Part shown: piece after piece, positions 40,659-49,325 of the stretch
How positions within the stretch are numbered: the stretch's first letter is position 1
Layout: each line of letters starts with the position of its first letter
Origin: JBKQVT01 sp963727245
GTDB taxonomy: Bacteria; Planctomycetota; Planctomycetia; Pirellulales; Thermoguttaceae
Reading direction: 5' to 3'
NCBI GenBank assembly: GCA_963727245.1
Contig: CAVSFO010000005.1
Coordinates: forward strand, 496,001 to 560,000
DNA: 64,000 bases
The notes under the pieces: model-generated
Database searches by the model: none
Told to the model about the DNA's origin: nothing
Seen by the model: only the letters and a program-made list of their open reading frames with translations
Translations under genes and position numbers: made by a program

Positions 40659-41623
40659 GACGATTGGACCCGCGGGCGTCCCGTTGCCGCGTCGGCTGGA
40701 TTCAACCCCGCCGGCCGCAAAATCTCAATCACGTTTTGCCTTGTCGGCGGCGTCTGCGGACGCAAGCCCTTTGACCCCTCCCACGTTGCGCCACGCAACG
40801 CTACGCGAGTTCCGCAACGATGCCTGTTTCATCATGGGGTGTTTCCCCAAACGCAAGGCGGACGGCGGGAGAAAGCCGGCGGCGACGATACCACGATGCT
40901 TGCGACACAGCGGCTACGTCACCACGTCGCCCGCGGGTTCGATTACTGGCGTGTTTACATCGGACGCGGCAGACGGCCGAAACCACGCTGCGCCGCCAGT
41001 TGAGACAGCAACCGATTTCGGCGCGTGACCGGGCTGGGGCAGACACCCTACTATGACCCACCCTCCACCACCCTTTTTAGTGGGGTTCTAGCGGCGTGGC
41101 AAGGCATGTACCCCCGCCCCATCGCATCTTTGATTGCATCGGCTTGGCGGCTTGGCGGCTTGGCGGCAACGCCGCGGGGCAACGGGCGGCACAGTCGGGC
41201 GGAGCGGATCGGCGGCCGGGCGACAACGGCGGGCGGAAGGCCAGCGGCGTCAACATCGGCCACACGTCGCAACGGCCGGCGACGATTGGCAAGGCGTCGG
41301 GCGGCATCGTCGCCCTTATGCAGGGCTGGGCGGAATCAGGGGAAGCCGGGCGGCCGGCCACACGGCAACGCGGGGACGTTGGCGGCGGCATGATGGCGGC
41401 GTGATTGTGAAAGGCCGGGTGTCCCGTGCAATGCGTCCCTGTTGCTGCAATGTGTGCTATTGGATTGTCAGCGGCGGAAAGTCTTTGTCTCGCCCAGTCT
41501 TGACGATTGGGCGAGAAGACGCGGGGCGAGCAAAGCGGGGCGAGCAAAGCGGCAAACGCGAGCAAAGACGAAAAAGCGGCAAGCAAAGATTTTGCGGCAG
41601 TATGCCCCTATACCATTGGGTAT
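40659..41623. other. 965-base region without a supported gene
   Basis: No reliable gene. It contains a TTGGCGGC tandem array near 41145-41168, a G-rich stretch at about 41140-41420, and a CGGGGCGAGCAAAG-type tandem repeat at about 41518-41570. Short frames around 40837-41028 show no recognisable motif. Confidence 0.55.
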
Positions 41624-41839
41624 CTATCGCAGTCGCAAGCCAAGGTGGGCGGCAATCTTGGCGGCCGTGTCAAGGCTTATGCCCCGTTGCCCAGACAGGA
41701 AGCGGGAAAGGATGGGCTGGGGGACGGCCGTATCTTTTGCGAGTTGGTATTGACTCAACTTGCTCTTGACGATGGCGCGGAGAAGATCGTCAACTATGCC
41801 GCGCGGTTGAGAATCTGTCTTACGGTTGTGTGGTCCCAC
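41624..41839 (-). CDS. XRE-type HTH regulator
   Basis: A 71-residue Cro/C1-like helix-turn-helix protein: SKLSQYQLAKDTAVPQPILS is the HTH, followed by RFLSGQRGISLDTAAKIAAH. It starts at GTG 41839 inside the 3' end of the recombinase gene (46-base overlap), so the two are probably co-expressed. A likely element repressor. Confidence 0.82.
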   Translation of the reverse strand: MGPHNRKTDSQPRGIVDDLLRAIVKSKLSQYQLAKDTAVPQPILSRFLSGQRGISLDTAAKIAAHLGLRLR

Positions 41840-42468
41840 GGTTTGCCCTCTTTGCTCGGGAAACGGCTGGTCAAGTGTTGGGCAATTTGCCGCAACGTGT
41901 GGCCAGATTTCCGCAGATTTCGCATGGTTTCGATGGCCTGTTGTTCGGTTGGATTCGGAATCAGGGTTGCCCCGTCGGCGGCAAGGTCAAAGCCGAATCG
42001 GACTTTGCCCACGCGCTGCCCATTCCGAATCTTGTGTTGCAAGGCTTCCTTTGTCCGTTCCCCGATGGTTTCGCGCTCCCATTGGGCGACCGTAATTAGG
42101 ACGTTCAACACAAGGCGGCCGGCGGCCGTCCGGGTGTCGATGCTGTCCGAAACGGAGAACAATTGCTTACCAGCCTTCTCGCCGAAATAGTTGTCTATCA
42201 GGGTTTGCCAGTTGGAAATGGAACGGGTCAAGCGGTCAAGCTTCGGAATCAAAAGCCCGTCCGCCTTGCCAGCCTTCAGCATCGACAACGCTTGTTGAAG
42301 GCCAGCCCGGTTGAGGCTTTTGCCGGATTCCCCGTCGATGATGGTTTCAACGATTTCCAGCCCATAGAGGCTGGCGTAAGCTTCCATCTTGCTTCGCTGG
42401 GCGTCAAGGCTAATTCCGTTCTCTTGCTGGTCAACGGTCGAAACTCGGCAATAGGCGATTACTTTCAT
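41794..42468 (-). CDS. serine recombinase (resolvase/invertase)
   Basis: A 224-residue serine recombinase. N-terminal catalytic IAYCRVSTVDQQ with the nucleophile Ser, GLLIPKLDRLTRSISNW, and the conserved AQWERETIGERTKEAL. The C-terminus is a short Recombinase-type tail with a predicted HTH (SGHTLRQIAQHL). GAGG lies upstream of ATG 42468. It is too short for a large serine integrase, so a resolution or inversion role is more likely than integration. Confidence 0.9.
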   Translation of the reverse strand: MKVIAYCRVSTVDQQENGISLDAQRSKMEAYASLYGLEIVETIIDGESGKSLNRAGLQQALSMLKAGKADGLLIPKLDRLTRSISNWQTLIDNYFGEKAGKQLFSVSDSIDTRTAAGRLVLNVLITVAQWERETIGERTKEALQHKIRNGQRVGKVRFGFDLAADGATLIPNPTEQQAIETMRNLRKSGHTLRQIAQHLTSRFPSKEGKPWDHTTVRQILNRAA

Positions 42469-42501
42469 GGTGAACCTCTTTTGTTGTGTCTCTCTACCTA
42501 A

Positions 42502-42529
42502 AGCATATACCGTTTGCTATAGATGTCAA
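42502..42529 (-). promoter_or_regulatory. predicted sigma70 promoter of the recombinase-regulator operon
   Basis: On the minus strand: TTGACA (42529-42524), a 16-base spacer, and TATGCT (42507-42502). It reads toward ATG 42468. ATACCG/CGGTAT half-sites flank the spacer region and might be regulator-binding sites. Confidence 0.6.
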
Positions 42530-42755
42530 TCGGTATTTGGTGATAGACGTTCGGTTGTCACCAAGAGGGGTCGATTCTTGCGCTGCAATCGCTACAGAAA
42601 GACATCGTGCGTTTGGCGAGCATCGGCGGAAGGTTGCGGAAGGTTGGGCGTCGGGGCGGATTTCGGACAGGACAAAGCCCTTTTGGCGCCAAAGTCGGCA
42701 CAGAAAGGATAAGTCCTACATCATGCTTTGAACGTCAGCGGGGCGTCGGCCGGCG

Positions 42756-42819
42756 GGGGCGTCGCCCTGGTGAGCGTCGATCCGGGCGGGGCGTCGCCCT
42801 GGTGAGCGACGATCCGGGC
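42756..42819. repeat. tandem duplication of a 32-bp unit
   Basis: Two adjacent copies (42756-42787 and 42788-42819) of a unit starting GGGGCGTCGCCCTGG, differing at one base. It abuts the microsatellite that follows. Confidence 0.88.
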
Positions 42820-42821
42820 TG

Positions 42822-42884
<63 letters not shown>

Positions 42885-42950
42885 GGGCCGGGGCGTCGGG
42901 AACCCGCAAGCTACATCGAATGTTTGACCCATCGAACAATGGCGTACATG

Positions 42951-42970
42951 AATCCCGCGTCTTTGCGGGT
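42951..42970 (+). promoter_or_regulatory. leader hairpin, copy 1
   Basis: AATCCCGCGTCTTTGCGGGT, a CCCGC/GCGGG stem with a GTCTTT loop. It lies 19 bases before ATG 42990, with GGAGGG between. An identical 20-mer lies at 43808-43827. Confidence 0.7.
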
Positions 42971-42989
42971 GCGATAGGAGGGTGAAGAC

Positions 42990-43320
42990 ATGAATTTAGG
43001 TGGTAGGCCCAGTATGCACCAGGTTTTCGGACTGCACTGCGGTGGTCGGGCAGCATTCGTGGAAAGCGGTATGGGCGAACCGCGCGGATCGACACCCCTT
43101 TGTCTCGTCTGCTTCGGTCACTAGGCGACGAACCGCCAACGGAGGTTTGCTTATTGGGCAGCGCGGTGGGGTTGGGTCAAGACCTTAGCCGGCAAATCGC
43201 CGCGGTGCTGGGCGAGTGGACAGGCGTGCTGGTTGAGTCGCCGCGGATCGGCGGGACACGCGCGGGGCGGCCGTGGCGCAGACGTGGCCCAGCCGGACGG
43301 CCGCGGCCCAAGGCGTCGGG
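42990..43320 (+). pseudogene. decayed paralogue of the gene at 43842
   Basis: The start MNLGGRPSMHQVFGL matches MDLGGRPPLQRVFAL of the downstream gene. After a frameshift, LLRSLGDEPPTEVCLLGS, then RQIAAVLGEWTGVLVE (another frame), and WPSRTAAAQGVG continue the similarity. At least two frame changes and loss of the end mark it as a broken or badly sequenced tandem copy. Its leader is also duplicated. Confidence 0.65.
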
Positions 43321-43800
43321 CGGCGGATCGTCGGCCGGGCGAGCCGGACAGCGGATCGGCCGGAAGGGTGGGCGGCGGCTGGGCGGATCGTCAACAGGGC
43401 GTGGGCTGGGCGTCGGGCGGATCGACCTGGACGGCCAGCCAAGACGAATCAGTGACAGCCGGCCACATCGAACAACGGCGGCCGGGCGGGGGATCGTCGG
43501 CCGGGCGAGCCGTCCGCGGCGTCGGGCCGTCCAGGGAAGGGGCTGGGCAGGGCGGATTGTCGGCGGGCGTCCAGGGCATCGGCCCAAACAGCGGCCCCGC
43601 GGCATGGCGTCCAGCCAACATGAATGCGGCGGCGTCGGCGGCCGGGGTGGGGCGTCCGGGTGTCCAGGGCGGCACACCCGCGGGAGTCTCTGAGTCTTGG
43701 TGCTTCGCACCATTGCCGGGCATCGGCATAGCGTCGGTCAACGGCCGATAGGGCGTCGGCCACATCGAACAGGCGACGGCCAGCCACATCGAATCACAGC
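43320..43800. other. G-rich low-complexity block
   Basis: No supported gene. The sequence is built from GGATCG, GGCCGGGCG and GGGCGTCG words. A 22-base word starting GGATCGTCGGCCGGGC is exactly repeated at 43325-43346 and 43491-43512. Confidence 0.6.
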
Positions 43801-43807
43801 AAAACAG

Positions 43808-43827
43808 AATCCCGCGTCTTTGCGGGT
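43808..43827 (+). promoter_or_regulatory. leader hairpin, copy 2
   Basis: The identical AATCCCGCGTCTTTGCGGGT, followed by GAGGAGG and ATG 43842. The 3' part (GCGTCTTTGCGGGT) recurs at 44853-44866. Confidence 0.7.
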
Positions 43828-43841
43828 TGAGGAGGCGACTT

Positions 43842-44312
43842 ATGGATTTGGGCGGCAGACCACCATTGCAACGCGTCTTTGCGTTGCTCGATTCGGCGGG
43901 CGAAATCATCTATTTGGGCGTTGCGTCAGCCGGGCGGACGCCCTGGACAGCGACATGGGAAAACAGGGAACGCATCGACAACGGGCTTGCCCGTCTGTTC
44001 CGGTCACTCGGGGAACGGCCCCGCGAAATCACGTTGCTGGGCAGTTGCGGCTTGCCCCTGCCCGTCGCCCGCCAAATTCTCGCGTTGCTGGCCGGCTGGT
44101 TTCCGGGCGCGATGGTTGAGAAATTGGCCCGCGGCGGCCGGCCGCAAGGGCGGCCCGTGTTACACGTCGAAAACGGCCGCGTCCAAGGGGCTTGGCCCAG
44201 CCGGACCGCGGCGGCCCGCGCGGCGGGAGTGGCCCGCATGACAATCATCCGGCGGCTACGGCGGGGCGGGGCGTGGATCGACGGCGTTTGCAACCGCGAA
44301 CCAAGTGCCTAA
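43842..44312 (+). CDS. unknown protein with possible GIY-YIG-like domain and HTH
   Basis: A 156-residue element gene, not confidently assigned. Residues about 12-30 (VFALLDSAGEIIYLGVA) have the spacing of a GIY-YIG core, and an Arg follows. The usual catalytic Glu is not evident. The C-terminal VQGAWPSRTAAARAAGVARM plus TIIRRLRRGG looks like the small HTH repeats (NUMOD/IENR type) that accompany homing endonucleases. GGAGG lies upstream. A DNA-binding or nuclease-derived role is inferred; it has a decayed tandem copy upstream. Confidence 0.55.
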   Translation: MDLGGRPPLQRVFALLDSAGEIIYLGVASAGRTPWTATWENRERIDNGLARLFRSLGERPREITLLGSCGLPLPVARQILALLAGWFPGAMVEKLARGGRPQGRPVLHVENGRVQGAWPSRTAAARAAGVARMTIIRRLRRGGAWIDGVCNREPSA

Positions 44313-44331
44313 CCGCGCGTGAGGATTTGGA

Positions 44332-44374
44332 GCGTTTACACGCGGATATTGAGTCGATTCTGGCGTGTAAACGC
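44332..44374. repeat. 12-bp inverted repeat, iteron-like
   Basis: GCGTTTACACGC (44332-44343) and its complement GCGTGTAAACGC (44363-44374), 19 bases apart. A third copy lies at 45105-45116. All are upstream of the primase gene. Confidence 0.7.
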
Positions 44375-44524
44375 ACCGATTGGAAAAATTCTTGGATTGT
44401 CCCGGAAAAAAGGGGTGTGCGGCGACAAATCCCAACAATTTTTTCCGCAACACGGAAAAAAATTGAAAATGGGGGTCGGGTAAAGGGTAGGGCAAACGCA
44501 CGCAAACACAGATTGAGGTACATC

Positions 44525-44755
44525 ATGTCAGCATCGGAATTCATTGCATCTCTTACGGTTGAGCGGCCGGGGGCGGTAATCACGGTTGCCGCTTTGCGAC
44601 GGCAGTATGTGGCGAAGTTCGGCCCCATCTCCCGCGGCGGGTTCATTGCCGAATTGGCGCGGGCGGGCTACAGCATCATGGCCCCAGAGGGCAAGCAAAC
44701 CTTCTTGCTCAATCGGGCCTTGGCACACGCGGCGGCAGTCCAGCCGGCGGCGTAG
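44525..44755 (+). CDS. small hypothetical protein
   Basis: A 76-residue protein beginning MSASEFIASLTVERPGAVIT and containing a helix-rich ISRGGFIAELARAGYS segment and a positively charged core. No family recognised. The ATG at 44525 follows a 212-base AT-richer leader holding the inverted repeat. Confidence 0.6.
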   Translation: MSASEFIASLTVERPGAVITVAALRRQYVAKFGPISRGGFIAELARAGYSIMAPEGKQTFLLNRALAHAAAVQPAA

Positions 44756-45192
44756 CAGCCATACCCGCAGGCGACTTAGATGCCGATCCAACAAGCCTTG
44801 CCACCGAGCATACTTGCCAGACGGTAGCGACGATACCCCTCTTATGGAAAAAGCGTCTTTGCGGGTATCGGGAACGGCAGCACGGACGCGGCGGTTTCGA
44901 GTTCCTGAGTGTTGTGGGTCATCACTGCTGCTGCTGCCTATAAGGCAGCAGCAGTAATGAATTGACCGGCTGGTCATCACTGCTGCATTGCAGTAACAGC
45001 GCAGCAGTGATCCCCTCCCAATGGGGAAACCGTTCAACTTAGAAACCCGCAGGGACCGTAGTAGCGGGTATCAGAATGCCCTTTTAGTGGTATATCGAAT
45101 CCGGGCGTTTACACGCCTATCGGCGACGGGCTTTGCCACCCTGCCCGTCGCCGCGTTGACTTTTCTCGGGGTGGCGTCAAAAGGTGGCACCC
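44756..45192. other. intergenic region with two CTG/CAG hairpins before the primase gene
   Basis: No gene seen. Hairpin 1 (about 44924-44955) is ACTGCTGCTGC...GCAGCAGCAGT with a three-base ATA loop. Hairpin 2 (about 44978-45010) pairs TCACTGCTGC with GCAGCAGTGA. Both follow GGTCATCACTGCTGC. An ACCCGC/GCGGGT pair (about 45052-45080) and a GCGTTTACACGC copy (45105-45116) come next. The layout resembles a replication origin region. Confidence 0.55.
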
Positions 45193-47244
45193 ATGTCTGT
45201 ATCTGTGTCTGAGGCTGTGCGCCGGTTTCTGGACTCCCGAGCGACTGAGGCGAACGCCGATTTAGTCGCCCTTTGCACTGACGGCATGGAAATCCAGTGC
45301 AATATGTCGGTTGACGGCGGCGAGCCGGTTTTCGGTAAGCAATCGACCTACTCCGATGGCGTCGATGTCTGGTGGGACATTCGCATTCCGAAAGACGCCT
45401 TTTCTGAGCCGACATGGAAGGATTACCCCCTTACATTCTCGCTTGCCGAGCATTGCGAAGCGATTGGGGCCACGGGTTGGGATTGGAAGGCACGCAAGTC
45501 CCGATGGGTCGGGAATGACTTTGACGCCCTCATTGGTCACACCAAGGGCATCAGCGCCGAAGACTTGGCGCGGGTGAAGGAAGCAGCCCAAACCCTCCCC
45601 TATGTGGAAGTCCGCAAGTCTACCGGCGGCGGCGGCCTACACCTGTACGTCTATTTCGACGCCGCGGGCATCCCGTGTGAGAACCACACCGTACACACGG
45701 CGTTGGCGCGATGTGTGTTGGCAAAGATGAGCCGTGAATGCAATTTCGACTTCGCGGACAAGTTGGACTGCGCCGGCGGCAATATGTGGATTTGGCATCG
45801 GAAAATGACCGCCGAAAATGGTGGTCTAAGCGTGGTCAAAGAAGCGACGGCAACACTTTCTGAAGCAGACTTGCCGCCCGACTGGCGCGTCACGTTCGCA
45901 AAGAAGGAAACGAAAACGGCATCGACGCCAAGACCCCAACAGGATGCCGTTATCGCCGATTTCAACACACGGGCGAAATGGAAGTGGTTGGAAGACGCCG
46001 GGTGGACGCGCAACGGCGAGTATTTCAAACACCCCCGGACAGAAAAGCCCATCTCGGCATCCCTTGTGCCAGCCGACAACGGCGACGAATTGCTGCATAT
46101 CTTCTCAACCTCCGCCGCGCCTTTTGAGGCGGACAAGAACTACAACCAATTCGACGCCTACACCCTGTTGTGCCATGACGGCGACAAGGAAGCCGCACGG
46201 GCCGCGCTGGTCAAGTTGGATTACGGCAAGTGGGAAATCCCTTTCATCAGTTGTAAGGAACTCGCCCGCGGCAACTACAAACTGGAGTATCAGATTAAGG
46301 GTGTAGTGGTTGCCAAGCAACCGCTTATGTTTGGCGGCCCTGAGAAGGGGATGAAAACGGGGATGTCTCTGGATGCCGCTATTTCGGTTGCGACGGGTTG
46401 CGATTTTCTTGGACGGTTCCCTGTTGAGAAGCCCGAAAGTGTTTTGATTGTCAGCGCCGAAAGCGGACGCGGGACGATCCAAGAAACGATTGCGCGTATT
46501 TGCAAGGCCAAGGGTCTGTGTTTTGAGGAAGTCGCCAATCTTCACTTCTCAGATTTCACCCCGCGGTTTAAGAATCGCTCGCATCTTGACGCCTTGGAAC
46601 GCGCAATCGACAAGTATGGTTGCAAGTTTTTGGTGTTGGACCCACTGTATTTGATGATGGATGGCAGCGACGCCGGAAATCTATTCAAGCAAGGGGAACA
46701 ACTTAGCCCCATCAGTCAGATTTGCCAACAGCATGGCACCACTCTGGCGTTAGTCCATCACTTTCGCAAGAAGGGAAAACAGCACAACCAGCGCGACTGC
46801 GAACCACCTGAGCTGAGTGATTTGAGCTGGAGTGGTTTTTCCGAATTCGCGCGTCAGTGGATTCTCGTCAATCGGCGTGTGGACTATGTTCCCGAAAGTG
46901 GGCACCATGAGCTGTGGATGTCCTACGGCGGTTCCGCGGGACATTCTGGATTACAGGCTGTGACTATTGATGAGGGAATGCCTCCCAATCGCTATTGGGA
47001 TGTCACGTTGTCTTCGCCCAGCGACGCGCGCCGAAAAGAAGGGCGGCACAATTCGGGATAAGATACTTGGCGGAATGCAGAGTATCCCGGCGGCGAAGTT
47101 ATGACCAACATTATGTTGACGGCGGGCGTCCGCGCCGACTGCCGAAACAAATTGATTTTCAACTCGCTGGTTGAGGAAGGGGTGTTAGTTCCTTGCGAAG
47201 TATTCCGGGGGAAACACCCTTACGATGGATACAAACTCAAGTAG
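45193..47244 (+). CDS. primase-polymerase/AAA helicase-like replication protein (two frameshifts near the C-terminus)
   Basis: Element replication protein. The N-terminal ~250 residues resemble an AEP-type primase: GNDFDALIGH (Asp-x-Asp), KSTGGGGLHLYVYFD (s-x-His-like) and KLDCAGGNMWIWHRK. A RepA-like AAA domain follows, with Walker A FGGPEKGMKTGMSLDAA and Walker B KFLVLDPLYLMMDG. ATG 45193 is chosen over the in-frame GTG at 45184. The main frame stops at 47061. A winged-helix-like tail (TIRDKILGGMQSIPAAK, then MTNIMLTAGVRADCRNKLIF) continues in other frames to 47244, so two indels lie near 47030 and 47090. Confidence 0.8.
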
Positions 47245-47375
47245 GCGTCAGCGGAAGCCACCCCGCCGATGCTCTTGTAGCCGGGCGCGCTGTGTCAACC
47301 AGCGCGCTCGGCATCTTACAGCCGGCGGCAATGCCGGCATCGACCCGGCCGAATGTTCCGGGGTAGGACACAGAC

Positions 47376-47819
47376 ATGCACATCTATGAGGCCATTCGTC
47401 GGCGCGTCCGCGCCGTCATCATCAAAGACTCTTTCGCCGGCTGGCAATCGCGCACTGAAAACGGTTGGCGGCGCGTCCCGTTGTCCGTTGTCCGGGCTTA
47501 CTTACAACGTTGCGGGTTGCACTCGCATGAAGTTCCGGCGGCCTTAGCGTGGTTGTTTGGACCTGTCGCATACCATCCCGGCGAGCGCAGGCGACGGGCC
47601 TTACCGCCCGTTGACCGGAGTGAATACGATTCGTTTGACCGGGCCTTGCACGATGCCTTCTTGGAAGATTGGGCGCGGTATCGGTTGGCGAAATGGCTTG
47701 CGTCAACTTTGCTCCCCGCGAATCTATCGTGGCAGGGGCTACAGCACGAATACGCCAAGGCGCATCCCGACGGGCTGCACATCCCGCGGCATCTCTTTGA
47801 GGAAATCGAACAGATTTAA
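47376..47819 (+). CDS. hypothetical protein
   Basis: A 147-residue protein rich in Arg and Trp, starting MHIYEAIRRRVRAVIIKDSF; the centre has HPGERRRRALPPVDRSEYDS and the C-terminus is helical. No family recognised. A GC-rich hairpin (about 47281-47308) lies in its leader. Basic charge suggests nucleic-acid contact. Confidence 0.6.
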   Translation: MHIYEAIRRRVRAVIIKDSFAGWQSRTENGWRRVPLSVVRAYLQRCGLHSHEVPAALAWLFGPVAYHPGERRRRALPPVDRSEYDSFDRALHDAFLEDWARYRLAKWLASTLLPANLSWQGLQHEYAKAHPDGLHIPRHLFEEIEQI

Positions 47820-47919
47820 GAATCGCCGGCACACCGATCCCGTGTCGGTTTGATTCCGGGCCGCGCTGCGACTTGGCCTCCTGCGCGGCCTGTTTACTTT
47901 CTTGCTACGGAGATGTTCT

Positions 47920-48297
47920 ATGCCTTTTCATTTCCGCGACGAAATCGCTGACAAGCTCAGTGCGTTTGCCGATGATGGTCCCGACCTTTCGGAAGAGACA
48001 AACATCGCCAAATTGCTACTCCAGGAAAGTGTGGAGCATGGAAACTTCAGCCTTGCTTGCGCTATTCTGAGCCAAATTCCGAAGATCGTCACGGCTGGAA
48101 TTGCAAACGACATCCGCTTGGCCCGTCTACTCCCGACTACCACCGTCCTAGAAATCGCCCGCGGGATTAGCGCGATAGTCTGCGCTCGATTAGAGGCGGC
48201 AGACATACCGAATCGGGAAGCGATTATGACGGACATTTATTCAGACATGCAGAGCGCTGTTTGCGCGAACAAAAGCGCAACGGCTGTTGGCGTGTGA
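47920..48297 (+). CDS. hypothetical protein
   Basis: A 125-residue helical protein (MPFHFRDEIADKLSAFADDG) with acidic N-terminal half. The ATG at 47920 has a GGAGA-type site. A GGCCGCGC/GCGCGGCC hairpin (about 47860-47892) lies just upstream. Not recognised. Confidence 0.6.
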   Translation: MPFHFRDEIADKLSAFADDGPDLSEETNIAKLLLQESVEHGNFSLACAILSQIPKIVTAGIANDIRLARLLPTTTVLEIARGISAIVCARLEAADIPNREAIMTDIYSDMQSAVCANKSATAVGV

Positions 48298-48318
48298 CAC
48301 CAAAACCCGCGGGGGACA

Positions 48319-48534
48319 ATGATGCTGTGTCCAATGTGTAAGGCGGAGGAAGCCCATCCGCTGTATCAGGTTGGCGGCGTGTACGTGTGTGAATCGTGCT
48401 GGTGTGATTCACATTCTTTGTTGCCGTCCAGCGTCGGTCACAGTATCGCATACACAAAGATTCCCCGACGCCGGAAACGAGACAGCGACGATGCCGGCTA
48501 CACCGCGATTGAGAAGGCCGTGTACGGTCGCTAA
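48319..48534 (+). CDS. small zinc-ribbon-like protein
   Basis: A 71-residue protein with paired Cys motifs, CPMCKAEE and CESCWCDS, about 22 residues apart, as in a zinc ribbon. A basic C-terminus follows. ACCCGCGGG lies directly upstream. Function unknown; small zinc ribbons in phage islands are often regulators. Confidence 0.6.
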   Translation: MMLCPMCKAEEAHPLYQVGGVYVCESCWCDSHSLLPSSVGHSIAYTKIPRRRKRDSDDAGYTAIEKAVYGR

Positions 48535-48550
48535 ACGAAAGAAGGAAGCC

Positions 48551-48754
48551 ATGATTGAGAAAGAAACATTCCATGAACAACGACATCTTAATTTCTCGGC
48601 GGCGTTGACGCTGGCACGCGGTTACGGCGCGAAGTCAACGGAGACTTTGCAAAGTTACTTACTTCACTGTGACAGCGTGAAAGACGCTGACAACACAATT
48701 CGACAATTGCGGCGCAATTGTCCCGAACTTTTCAAACGGGCGCGCCGCACATGA
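48551..48754 (+). CDS. small hypothetical protein
   Basis: A 67-residue helical protein (MIEKETFHEQRHLNFSAALT) with GAAGGAAG upstream of ATG 48551. No family recognised. It lies in the chain of small same-strand genes before the scaffold-like gene. Confidence 0.55.
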   Translation: MIEKETFHEQRHLNFSAALTLARGYGAKSTETLQSYLLHCDSVKDADNTIRQLRRNCPELFKRARRT

Positions 48755-48825
48755 GATGTTCGACACTACGGTTACGGATGCAATCGGGATTGTCCCGGTT
48801 GCGCCAAACACACGAAAGGGAAACG

Positions 48826-48975
48826 ATGAAAGAACTGCAAAGCAAAACAACGCAAAAGACCGTCAAGGTACATCAGGGGCCGGATTTCGGCGGCCTGTTA
48901 GCAAAGCAACAACAGCAAGCGGCCGTTCGCCAAGCCTTGCGTCAGAATGTGAAAGACAACGCGGAGCGGAAATAA
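48826..48975 (+). CDS. small hypothetical protein
   Basis: A 49-residue basic, Gln-rich protein (MKELQSKTTQKTVKVHQGPD) with AAAGGG upstream of ATG 48826. It ends in TAATG, overlapping the next start by one base. Confidence 0.55.
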   Translation: MKELQSKTTQKTVKVHQGPDFGGLLAKQQQQAAVRQALRQNVKDNAERK

Positions 48976-49142
48976 TGAACGCCAAGAAGACGGAACAAAT
49001 CGTCAAGGCTTGCGAGAGGCTACGCGACCAGACAGCGCGGAGGGCTGCTGTCAAGGAACGATTGGAAGCAAACGCGCGTGATGAGCGCAAGCAAATCGCC
49101 CTGTGTCCCCGTATGAACATCTTGGACGGCGGGCATCGGTAA
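48975..49142 (+). CDS. small hypothetical protein
   Basis: A 55-residue highly charged helical protein (MNAKKTEQIVKACERLRDQT), predicted coiled coil. Its start overlaps the previous stop (TAATG), supporting real translation of both. Confidence 0.55.
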   Translation: MNAKKTEQIVKACERLRDQTARRAAVKERLEANARDERKQIALCPRMNILDGGHR

Positions 49143-49325
49143 CAATCGCTCGGGGCGACTGCCCCTAGAGCAGAGTGCGCCGGCCGGTTGGGTCAAACGG
49201 TAGGCCGTGCGCAGAAATCACTTAGGCCGACGTGGGGGCCTCTTCACAATCTCACGGCACGCATTGCTGACCGCGCGGCAATGCGAAGTTCCAAATCGCG
49301 GGTGTTCCACGAAAGGAACAGAGTT

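Noticed and set aside
40837..41028. Possible 64-residue gene in the element
   Set aside because: No ribosome site, no motif, and competing frames of equal quality.
41794..42468. Serine recombinase as the integrase of the element
   Set aside because: It is too short for a large serine integrase, lies far from either end, and the tRNA target with 44-bp repeats fits the tyrosine integrase next to the right end.
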